A stretch of 64,000 bases of DNA, taken from the NCBI GenBank assembly GCA_948579355.1, contig CAPAOV010000001.1:124001-188000 (forward strand), given 5' to 3'. This document shows, one piece after another, positions 41,777-49,658 of this stretch. Numbering within the stretch: the stretch's first letter is position 1; each line of letters begins with the position of its first letter. The DNA comes from an uncultured Eubacterium sp. GTDB taxonomy: Bacteria; Bacillota; Clostridia; Lachnospirales; Lachnospiraceae. The translations under genes were made by a program, and so were the position numbers. Under the pieces are notes generated by a model. It saw only the letters and a list, made by a program, of their open reading frames with translations. It had not been told where the DNA came from and made no database searches.

Positions 41777-44700
41777 AGCAAGAAACTGCAATATTCTTGT
41801 TTCGGCGGCCGCCGGTTCCGGCAAGACGGCTGTATTGGTGGAGAGAATCGTCCGGCGCATTATGGACAAGAGAGAGCCTGTCGATATTGATTGTTTCTTA
41901 GTCGTGACGTTTACGAAAGCAGCGGCGGCGCAGATGAAAGAGCGTCTTCGTAAGCGGTTGGAAAAGGAATTGAAAAATCAGCCGGATAATGAACATCTAC
42001 AGCGTCAGATAGGTTTGATTTCTTCGGCGCACATTTCGACGATACATAGTTTCTGTAACTTTGTCATTGAAAATTATTTTCATCGGATTGGACTTGACCC
42101 ATCTTTTCGTCAGGCGACGCAGACGGAGGGGGAAATGCTTTTTTCAGAGACTTTTTCGCAGATTTTAGAGGAAGAATATGAGGCCGCCAGAGAGGATTTC
42201 ATCGAATTGGCGGAAATGAGCGAGCTCAACCGCAGTGACGACGGGTTGGAGCGTATGGTAAAGAAAATCTATGAGTATGCGATGGCACAGCCGTTTCCAC
42301 AGGAGTTTTTCAGGCAGATGGAGCGTTTTCTGGAAGTGGAATCGGTGGAAGAGTGGGAGCAATCCGAACTTGTGCAAAAAGCTCTTGCGGGTGCAAGGAT
42401 ACGAGTGGAAGAAATTGCAGGAGAGCAGGAACTCGTCCGCCGTCTCTGCCATACGCCGGGCGGGCCTGCCTATTATGAGCCGCATATAATCGAAATCGGC
42501 GATTATTGTCAGGCGCTTCTGGCGGCGGAAACTTATGGCGAATGGAGGCGCATACTGGCAGCGATGACTTTTTTGAGCATGCGTAAGAAAAAAGACGACA
42601 CGGTGGACGAAGATATACGCAAAGAAGTTGTAGAGCGCCGGAATGAATGCAAAAAGAGATTGCAGAATTTATACAAGAAATATTTTGCCTTTGGACGGGA
42701 AGAGAGTCTCAATGATTTACATGAGATGCGCGGCAAGGTGCGGACGTTGCTGCGTCTGACGAGACGGATGCATGAGGCGTTTGTTCAGGAAAAGCGGGAG
42801 CGCAATGTTGTTGATTTCAACGATTTGGAGCAGTTGGCGCTTTCTATCCTGCTTCGTTGGGATGAGGAAAAAAAAGAATATGTACGCACGGAGGCCGCCT
42901 GCGAATTGGCAGAACACTTTGTCGAGATAATGATTGACGAGTATCAGGACAGCAACCGCGTACAGGATACCCTTTTGCGCAGCGTCTCCAGAGAGGGATT
43001 GCCGGAGTACAGTCCTAATATTTTTATGGTTGGTGATGTCAAGCAGAGTATTTACCGCTTTCGGGGGGGATGTCCGGAACTTTTTGCCGATAAGTTAGAG
43101 GCGTATTCGCTTGCGGACGAAGCGTCTTGCCGGAGAATTGATTTGCATCAGAATTTCCGAAGCCGCGAGGTTGTATTGGAAGCTGCAAATGAGGTGTTTC
43201 AATTAGTCATGCATCGGGATATCGGCGGTGTGGAATATGACAAGCGTGCCGCGCTGCGCGCCGGAAGAAAAGTGGCAGATACGGAACTTCCGGTGGCAAA
43301 GACAGTTGACGTCCATGCCCTTTTGGGCAAACAAAATATCGAAGCGGAGGGATATGTCATAGCGGGGAAGATAAAGGAGATGACAGAAGGAGCAAATCGT
43401 CTTTTTATCGACAAGGGCGGAAATTACCGTCCGGTGGAGTATCGGGATATCGTCATACTCATTCTGGCTCATGCGCAGGGACAGGAATTGTTCGACGCCT
43501 TAACCGAGTCCGGAATCCCCGTGGTGATGGAGCGCAGGCAGGGATTTTATGACACGAAAGAGATTACTTTGATGGTGTCCATGCTCCGGATTATTGATAA
43601 TCCTCATCAGGACATCGCGCTGGCGACGGTATTACTGAGTCCGGCGTTTTCACTGACGGAGGAGGACTTGGCCCAAATCCGTGTAGAGAGCAGGGATACG
43701 GACTTGTACGATGCGTTGTGCAGCTATGAGAAGGCTGACGAGCGGTATAATAAAATCCGGCAGTTTTTAGAGGTGTTAGAGCATCTGCGCAGCAAGGTCA
43801 CGTATGCTGCCGTGGCCGAGCTAGTACAGGATATATATGACAGTACGGGAATATACGAGGCCGTTGCCATGATGAAAGACGGCGTTCAGCGCACGGCGAA
43901 TATGGATAAGCTGATGGAGCAGGCGAGGCAGTTTGAGAGGACGACGTATCACGGTCTCTATCAGTTTGTCCGCTATCTCGAGCAGATTACACAGCAGACG
44001 GAAGAGGCGGGAGAAGTCAATCTGGTCGGTGAGGAAGAGAATGTTGTGCGAATCATGACGATACACAAAAGCAAAGGGTTGGAGTTTCCGGTTTGCTTTG
44101 TTGCCGGTATGGGGCGCAGGCTCAATCTTCCGCATAAGGATTTTCTCAGTATTGCGCCGGATATTGGCATTGCAGCGCCTGTTGTAGACAATAAACGGCG
44201 CACGAAGAAAAAAAATTTCTATACAACTTATATAAACGATTGCAATAAGTCCGAAAATATAGGAGAATGTATTAGAAAGCTCTATGTTGCCATGACGCGG
44301 GCAGAAGAGAAATTGATTCTCGTAGGCTGTACGCTGTCGACGGAGGCGAAGACGCCGGACGTCGACGGGAGGAGTAGGATTAACACCCTGTTTGACATGG
44401 TTCTTCCGGCGGTACACGCCCGCTGTTTCCGTTTGTACGAGTGGGAGCAGGAGGCGTTACTTGACACGATACAGAGGGAACTTGTGCAGGAAGCGTTCGA
44501 GAATGAGACATTTTACAATTTTGACACAACCCGATGTTATAATGAGACAATTCGCAATTATCTGACATGGCTCGCTGCCGGAGAGGAAAACAGCGGGGAA
44601 ACGCTGCCGGTAAAAGTGTCGGTATCCGACCTTAAGATGATGTCGATGGAAGACGACGGCGTTCGTGACGCCGCGCTGTCCGACTATGCAGAAGAAGAGG

Positions 44701-45305
44701 AAGAAATGCCGATTCCCTCTTTCATGCAGCAGGAAGAAACCGATGACAGGGAAAAACAGGGGGCCGCTTACGGTACTATCTGGCATCAGGTAATGGCGAC
44801 GATTGATTTCAATAAAGCGGTTTCCGAGGAAGCTGTTGAGGATGAGATAGCGCGTTTGTGCAAGACGGGAAGATTGCGGGAGCAGGATGTTTCCGTGTTA
44901 AACATAAGACGGCTAAACCGATTTTTTCATTCTTCACTTGGCAAAGAAATGCGTCAGGCAGAAGCAGAGGGACGCTTGCACCGCGAGCAGCCGTTCGTCA
45001 TGGGGAGAAAAGCGAGTGAGATTTTTTCCGGATGTAAGCAAGACGATACAGTGCTGGTGCAGGGCATTATAGATGGTTATTATGAGACGGGGGGCGGAAT
45101 TGTCCTCATTGATTATAAGACGGACGCCTTGCAGGAGGGAGAGGAAGTCCGTTTGCTGGAGCGATACGAAAAGCAAATGGCTTTGTATCGGCAGGCGTTA
45201 GAGGAAATGACGGGAAAACCTGTTATCCGTTGCGTATTATATTCTTTTTCATTAGGGAAAGAAGTGCTTGTATCACAGAAAAAACAGAATGGAGGGGTAC
45301 TATGA
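41733..45305 (+). CDS. addA: AddA subunit of the AddAB helicase-nuclease
   Basis: A 1190-aa UvrD-type helicase and nuclease. ATG 41733 lies after GGGAGG inside the end of addB. Walker A is SAAAGSGKTA (~22), motif Ia is VTFTKAAAAQMKERL, motif II is IDEYQDSN, motif III is VGDVKQSIYRFRGG, motif VI is LYVAMTRAEEKL, and the C-terminal nuclease has IIDGYY ... VLIDYKTD. The length is normal. Its stop overlaps the next start (ATGA). Confidence 0.96.
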   Translation: MSDITWTAEQKKVIEARNCNILVSAAAGSGKTAVLVERIVRRIMDKREPVDIDCFLVVTFTKAAAAQMKERLRKRLEKELKNQPDNEHLQRQIGLISSAHISTIHSFCNFVIENYFHRIGLDPSFRQATQTEGEMLFSETFSQILEEEYEAAREDFIELAEMSELNRSDDGLERMVKKIYEYAMAQPFPQEFFRQMERFLEVESVEEWEQSELVQKALAGARIRVEEIAGEQELVRRLCHTPGGPAYYEPHIIEIGDYCQALLAAETYGEWRRILAAMTFLSMRKKKDDTVDEDIRKEVVERRNECKKRLQNLYKKYFAFGREESLNDLHEMRGKVRTLLRLTRRMHEAFVQEKRERNVVDFNDLEQLALSILLRWDEEKKEYVRTEAACELAEHFVEIMIDEYQDSNRVQDTLLRSVSREGLPEYSPNIFMVGDVKQSIYRFRGGCPELFADKLEAYSLADEASCRRIDLHQNFRSREVVLEAANEVFQLVMHRDIGGVEYDKRAALRAGRKVADTELPVAKTVDVHALLGKQNIEAEGYVIAGKIKEMTEGANRLFIDKGGNYRPVEYRDIVILILAHAQGQELFDALTESGIPVVMERRQGFYDTKEITLMVSMLRIIDNPHQDIALATVLLSPAFSLTEEDLAQIRVESRDTDLYDALCSYEKADERYNKIRQFLEVLEHLRSKVTYAAVAELVQDIYDSTGIYEAVAMMKDGVQRTANMDKLMEQARQFERTTYHGLYQFVRYLEQITQQTEEAGEVNLVGEEENVVRIMTIHKSKGLEFPVCFVAGMGRRLNLPHKDFLSIAPDIGIAAPVVDNKRRTKKKNFYTTYINDCNKSENIGECIRKLYVAMTRAEEKLILVGCTLSTEAKTPDVDGRSRINTLFDMVLPAVHARCFRLYEWEQEALLDTIQRELVQEAFENETFYNFDTTRCYNETIRNYLTWLAAGEENSGETLPVKVSVSDLKMMSMEDDGVRDAALSDYAEEEEEMPIPSFMQQEETDDREKQGAAYGTIWHQVMATIDFNKAVSEEAVEDEIARLCKTGRLREQDVSVLNIRRLNRFFHSSLGKEMRQAEAEGRLHREQPFVMGRKASEIFSGCKQDDTVLVQGIIDGYYETGGGIVLIDYKTDALQEGEEVRLLERYEKQMALYRQALEEMTGKPVIRCVLYSFSLGKEVLVSQKKQNGGVL

Positions 45306-46045
45306 TGTATAAGGGTTTTGCAAATGTTTACGACCATATGATGGAGAATATTCCATATGAGGAGTGGTTTAGTAAACTGAAATTGTATTTGAAAGAACAC
45401 GGTCTGGCGGACGGGCGTATTTGCGAGCTGGGATGTGGAACCGGAATTATGACGGAGAAGTTTGCCAAAGCGGGATATCAAATGATTGGCCTCGACAAAT
45501 CCGTTGATATGTTAGCGCTTGCCAAACAGAAGCAGGAGGAAACCAAATCGGATATTTTGTATCTCAATCAGGATATGACGGAAATGGAGTTGGATAAGCC
45601 GGTGGATGCGTGTATCAGCGTCTGTGATTCGATGAATTATCTTTTGCAGGAAGAAGAGATGTCGGCGCTTTTTGAGCGGGTAAAGAAGTATTTGACGCCG
45701 GGAGGCTTGTTTATTTTTGATTTAAAGACCGTCTACTGCTATCGCAATGTTATCGGCAACCAGACGTGGGTGGAGCAGGATGAGGAAGTCAGCTATATAT
45801 GGGAGAATTTCTTCTATGAAGATCAGGATATCAACGAATATATGCTCACTATTTTCCGCAAACAGCCGGATTCGAATCTATACGAGCGAATGGAAGAGGC
45901 GCATTATCAGCGGGCGTATTCGCCGGAAAGGCTGAAATCGTTGTTAGCAGAAGCCGGACTGACGTTAGTAGATAGTTTTGACGAGGATATGGAGAACCCG
46001 ATTCGGGAAAACAGTGAGAGAATTTATTTGATTGCAAAGAACTAG
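45302..46045 (+). CDS. Class I SAM-dependent methyltransferase
   Basis: A 247-aa cytoplasmic methyltransferase. The SAM-binding motif I is ICELGCGTGIMTEKFA (~40-55), followed by MIGLDKSVDML and the motif DACISVCDSMNYL. It begins YKGFANVYDHMM, as in the many uncharacterised Firmicute methyltransferases near addAB. The start overlaps the addA stop (ATGA at 45302), with ribosome site GGAGGGG. The substrate is unknown. Confidence 0.88.
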   Translation: MMYKGFANVYDHMMENIPYEEWFSKLKLYLKEHGLADGRICELGCGTGIMTEKFAKAGYQMIGLDKSVDMLALAKQKQEETKSDILYLNQDMTEMELDKPVDACISVCDSMNYLLQEEEMSALFERVKKYLTPGGLFIFDLKTVYCYRNVIGNQTWVEQDEEVSYIWENFFYEDQDINEYMLTIFRKQPDSNLYERMEEAHYQRAYSPERLKSLLAEAGLTLVDSFDEDMENPIRENSERIYLIAKN

Positions 46046-46054
46046 GAGGCAGAC

Positions 46055-47950
46055 ATGAGAAACAGTAACAGATGCAGACTCGCCACGGCACTGTTCGTGG
46101 GGATGATAGTATTCATTATCGTTTTTTGGGTGGCTGGAGCTCATTCGCAGGCGGCAAATCAGACGGGGGTAGTAACGGCCAGTACATTGAATGTAAGGAT
46201 TGGTGCCGGAGTAGATAATGCCATTTTGCAGCAGGACGGAAAAAACGTCACACTGTCAAATGGTTTCCGTGTGACGATTACGGAAACGCTGACCGGATGG
46301 TACAAAGTAAGTTTTAATCTCAATGGAGTCAGTCTTTCCGGATATGTAAGTGCGGATTATATTGCCATTGAGACAGCGGCGACGTCCTCGCCGCAATCGA
46401 CACAGACGCCGGTTGTGAAACCGCAGGTAATTTATCGGACAGAGACAAGTTATAAGCCGATTTCCGTGGCCGCGCGCATTTCAAAAACAGCGCCGCTCTG
46501 TAAAAAGAACGGAAAAACACGCTATAAGGTGGCAAAAAAGAAAATCTATCTGGCAAAAAAGAAAAAGATAACCATTCAGGGCGAAAAGATAATTTCCGGG
46601 AAAAAATGGTTTAAAATATCTTTTACTTATAAGAAGAAAAAAAGAACGGCATATGTCCGTAATACTTATGTGAAAATGACGTTAAAGAAAGCTGCCAACG
46701 CTAAGATTTTCAACGTAAAAAAGAGCGTTAAAGTGCGGAAAAAGAAAGGGAACAAGGCAGCTTATAAGAAAAGCGGCGGTAAGATTATCCGCATTGCCAA
46801 GGGCAGTACCGTTTCCATTACCAAAGATGTTTTGGAAAAGGAAACAAAATGGTATAAAATCTCGTATTCATACAAAGGAAAAACGAACACGGGATATGTA
46901 AATTCAAAATATGTGAAGCTGGCCAAAAAGGCCCAGACAAAAAAAGTGCGGGTAACCGTACTGTCGAGCGCACAATTTGAGCAGATGATGAAAGACCAGA
47001 GATTTCCGGAAAGTTACAAGCAGAGTCTCAGAATATTACATCAGCAATATCCGTATTGGCAGTTTCAGGCATATCACACGGGATTGGATTGGAATACCGT
47101 AATTGCCAACGAATCCAAAACCGGAGTGAACCTGATTAGCAATGCCAAAGGGCCGTCATGGAAGTCTAAGGCAGAGGATGCCTACGACGCCGCTACCGGT
47201 AAATGGAAAGTGTTTGACGGCAGCACATGGGTGGCAGCTTCGAGGGAGGCCGTCAGTTTTTATATGGACCCGCGGAACTTTTTAAATGACCGCACGGTAT
47301 TTATGTTTGAACTGTTGGAATATCAGCCGCAGTATCAGACAAAAACAGGTGTGAATACAATTTTATCCAATACTCCGTTTTATAAGAAAACATTTTCTTA
47401 TCAGGATATCCATACCGGAGCTGGTAAGAGTATGTATTATGTAGATGCTTTTATCGAGGCGGCGAAGAGTACAAAAGTAAGTCCGTATCATTTGGCTTCG
47501 CGCGTCAAACAGGAAGTGGTAACAAGCGCCACGACGACAAGCAGCGCAGTAACCGGAGAGGTGTCGGCGTATCCCGGCATTTACAACTTTTATAATATTG
47601 GCGCTACGAGCAGCAGCCAGCCGGTTTTGAACGGTTTGAAGTGGGCGGCGAATAAAACAGCGGGAACTTATTTGCGGCCGTGGACTGACCCATACCGCTC
47701 CATTGTCGGCGGCGCTCAGTATATCAGTCAGGGATATATAAGCAAAGGACAAAATACGGGATATCTGGAAAAGTTTAATGTGACGTCATACCAGCGGTAT
47801 AATCATCAGTATATGACGAATGTGGAAGCCGCTTACGAAGAGGCGATGAAGACGAAAAAAGCCTATGCCGATACGATGAATCAGACGCCGCTAGTTTTTT
47901 CCATACCGGTATTCGAAAATATGCCGGCATCGTGTTGTCCGATGCCTTGA
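46055..47950 (+). CDS. Secreted SH3-domain beta-N-acetylglucosaminidase (peptidoglycan hydrolase)
   Basis: A 631-aa exported wall hydrolase. It has a signal peptide or N-terminal helix (~8-33); an SH3b domain (~38-108, ASTLNVRIGAG ... GYVSADYI); two lysine-rich SH3-like repeats (~150-300); then a glucosaminidase domain (~310-610) with SPYHLASRVKQEVV (catalytic Glu in KQEV), YNFYNIGA and YMTNVEAAYEEA, as in LytD/GH73-type enzymes. It ends in PASCCPMP. It lies 9 bp after the methyltransferase. It should cut glycan strands during growth or separation. Confidence 0.85.
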   Translation: MRNSNRCRLATALFVGMIVFIIVFWVAGAHSQAANQTGVVTASTLNVRIGAGVDNAILQQDGKNVTLSNGFRVTITETLTGWYKVSFNLNGVSLSGYVSADYIAIETAATSSPQSTQTPVVKPQVIYRTETSYKPISVAARISKTAPLCKKNGKTRYKVAKKKIYLAKKKKITIQGEKIISGKKWFKISFTYKKKKRTAYVRNTYVKMTLKKAANAKIFNVKKSVKVRKKKGNKAAYKKSGGKIIRIAKGSTVSITKDVLEKETKWYKISYSYKGKTNTGYVNSKYVKLAKKAQTKKVRVTVLSSAQFEQMMKDQRFPESYKQSLRILHQQYPYWQFQAYHTGLDWNTVIANESKTGVNLISNAKGPSWKSKAEDAYDAATGKWKVFDGSTWVAASREAVSFYMDPRNFLNDRTVFMFELLEYQPQYQTKTGVNTILSNTPFYKKTFSYQDIHTGAGKSMYYVDAFIEAAKSTKVSPYHLASRVKQEVVTSATTTSSAVTGEVSAYPGIYNFYNIGATSSSQPVLNGLKWAANKTAGTYLRPWTDPYRSIVGGAQYISQGYISKGQNTGYLEKFNVTSYQRYNHQYMTNVEAAYEEAMKTKKAYADTMNQTPLVFSIPVFENMPASCCPMP

Positions 47951-47977
47951 GGTAAATAGTTGAGGGAGGGATGAAAA

Positions 47978-49231
47978 ATGAGAGGCAGATATTGGGTGGC
48001 CGGTATCCTTATCCTGTTTGGATGTATGCTTGTTTCTATAAGAGCCGATGCCGCCAGCGGGGTGGTGCAGTTTACAACGACCACTCCCGTAGTGACGAAA
48101 GGCGGCGTCTGTACGGTTGTCTGTCAGGTGACATCGGAAGAAGCGTTTCTGGATACTGCCTTTTCTGTCAGTTATGACGACCATATCCTTACTTTTTTGA
48201 CCGGAGGGGCAAAAGTAAAGGGAGGAAACGGACTGCTGAAAGTATCCTCGTTGGGAAATACAGAGGAAACGAAAAAAAAGACGTTTTCTTTACAGTTTGA
48301 GGCAAAGAAAAAAGGAAGCTGCCTAATTGAGCTGGAGGGTCAGGCAGATATTATTGATTCGGAGGGCGGGCATTTATCGCTTTCCAGTAACCGCCTGACG
48401 GTGACAGTTCAAAAAAAGGGAGCGGTGGCGTCCCCGTCTCCCGTGCCGTCGGCGAATCCAAAGGTGACGCCGCAGCCGCTTCCTGCGAAAGAGAACCGAT
48501 TAAAGAAGTTAAGTGCACATTGCGTTTCCTTTGAGCCTAATTTTGCGCCGGAGCAGAAAGAGTACAATGTCACGGTAGACGCCGCCACCGATAAATTGTA
48601 TATCAGTTATGCGCCTATGGATGAAAAAGCAAGAGTTCTTCTGAAAGGAAACGAAGAACTGGTGAGCGGTTCCAATCGGGTGATTGTCCGTGTTCTGGCA
48701 GAGAACGGCGGAGAGCGGCAATATGTGCTGAACGTACGCAAAGAGACGGAGAAAGAGACAAAGAAACGGGAAGAGCAGGGCCAGAGCCAGAAAAAGGATA
48801 TGACGTTTTCGATTGCCAGACGGGGAGACGGGATCTTTATCCAGAACGCCTATGAATTTGAAGTTCTGGATGCATCGGAAGTTTCGCAGGTGCCTGCCGG
48901 ATATATCCAGTCGAATATTGAGTTGAAAGGAATTACAATACCGGCATTTACGATGGAGCAGGATTTGGATAACAATTATCTGCTTCTCTACCTGAAAGGT
49001 CCGTCAAAACAAAGTACATGGTATCAGTACGACAGAGAGGAGCAGACGCTCCAGCGATATACGGGAACGATGACAGAACGTGTTAATCGGGGCGACAAAG
49101 GAGAACGAGAAGGAACGGCTGATAATTCCAATTATATATGGATAGTAATTGTTGTTGTATTGGTTATAATGCTTCTGTGTATGTTGATTGCCATGTTGAA
49201 GATGGCGATGCAGAGAAAGAGACGGACTTGA
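47978..49231 (+). CDS. Membrane-anchored cohesin-like / cadherin-like beta-sandwich protein
   Basis: A 417-aa exported protein, ATG 47978 behind GGGAGGGATG. Signal peptide (~1-26); a cohesin-like module (~28-147, with SYDDHILTFLTGG); Pro/Ser linker; a cadherin-like beta-sandwich domain (~165-255, LKKLSAHCVSFEPNFAPEQ then YNVTVDAATD); a charged region; and a C-terminal membrane helix (~385-407) ending in KRKRRT-like basic residues. A C-terminal anchor leaves the domains outside. It follows the glucosaminidase by 27 bp and is probably co-expressed. No dockerin partner is seen in this window. Confidence 0.7.
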   Translation: MRGRYWVAGILILFGCMLVSIRADAASGVVQFTTTTPVVTKGGVCTVVCQVTSEEAFLDTAFSVSYDDHILTFLTGGAKVKGGNGLLKVSSLGNTEETKKKTFSLQFEAKKKGSCLIELEGQADIIDSEGGHLSLSSNRLTVTVQKKGAVASPSPVPSANPKVTPQPLPAKENRLKKLSAHCVSFEPNFAPEQKEYNVTVDAATDKLYISYAPMDEKARVLLKGNEELVSGSNRVIVRVLAENGGERQYVLNVRKETEKETKKREEQGQSQKKDMTFSIARRGDGIFIQNAYEFEVLDASEVSQVPAGYIQSNIELKGITIPAFTMEQDLDNNYLLLYLKGPSKQSTWYQYDREEQTLQRYTGTMTERVNRGDKGEREGTADNSNYIWIVIVVVLVIMLLCMLIAMLKMAMQRKRRT

Positions 49232-49258
49232 TTTGGGCGTTCCAAACAGGAGGAAAAG

Positions 49259-49642
49259 ATGTATATATCAATAGATTTTAATAGCGGGGAAGCATTATAT
49301 GTGCAATTGTGCAATCAGATTATTCGGGCAATTGTAAAATCGGAACTGCGAGAGGGTGAAAATCTGCCCTCGGTCAGGGAGATGGCGGACACGGTTGGAA
49401 TTAATATGCACACGGTGAACAAAGCCTATGGCATTCTGCGTCAGGAGGGTTATCTGACCGTAGACCAGAGGCGCGGCGCTGTCGTTGCCGTCGATATGGA
49501 CAAAGTAAAAGCGATGGTAGAATTAGCCGATACACTGGATTTGGTGTTAGCCCGCGCCATCTGCAAACAGGTGACGAGAGAGGAAGTCCATGAACTGGTA
49601 GACCGGATATACAAAGAATACGAAGATTATCAAAATAAATGA
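49259..49642 (+). CDS. GntR-family regulator, YtrA subfamily
   Basis: A 127-aa regulator with ATG 49259 behind AGGAGG. The winged helix (~10-75) is typical: YVQLCNQIIRAI, NLPSVREMADTVGINMHTVNKAYGILRQEGYL. Instead of a large ligand domain it has a short helical tail (~50 residues), as in YtrA. Such regulators usually control the operon they head, often transporters. Here the next gene is clpC, 16 bp downstream. Confidence 0.9.
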   Translation: MYISIDFNSGEALYVQLCNQIIRAIVKSELREGENLPSVREMADTVGINMHTVNKAYGILRQEGYLTVDQRRGAVVAVDMDKVKAMVELADTLDLVLARAICKQVTREEVHELVDRIYKEYEDYQNK

Positions 49643-49658
49643 TAGGAGAGAGGAAGCA

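Noticed and set aside
47978..49231. Cellulosome scaffold
   Set aside because: Only one cohesin-like module and a membrane helix; no dockerin on either xylanase in this window.
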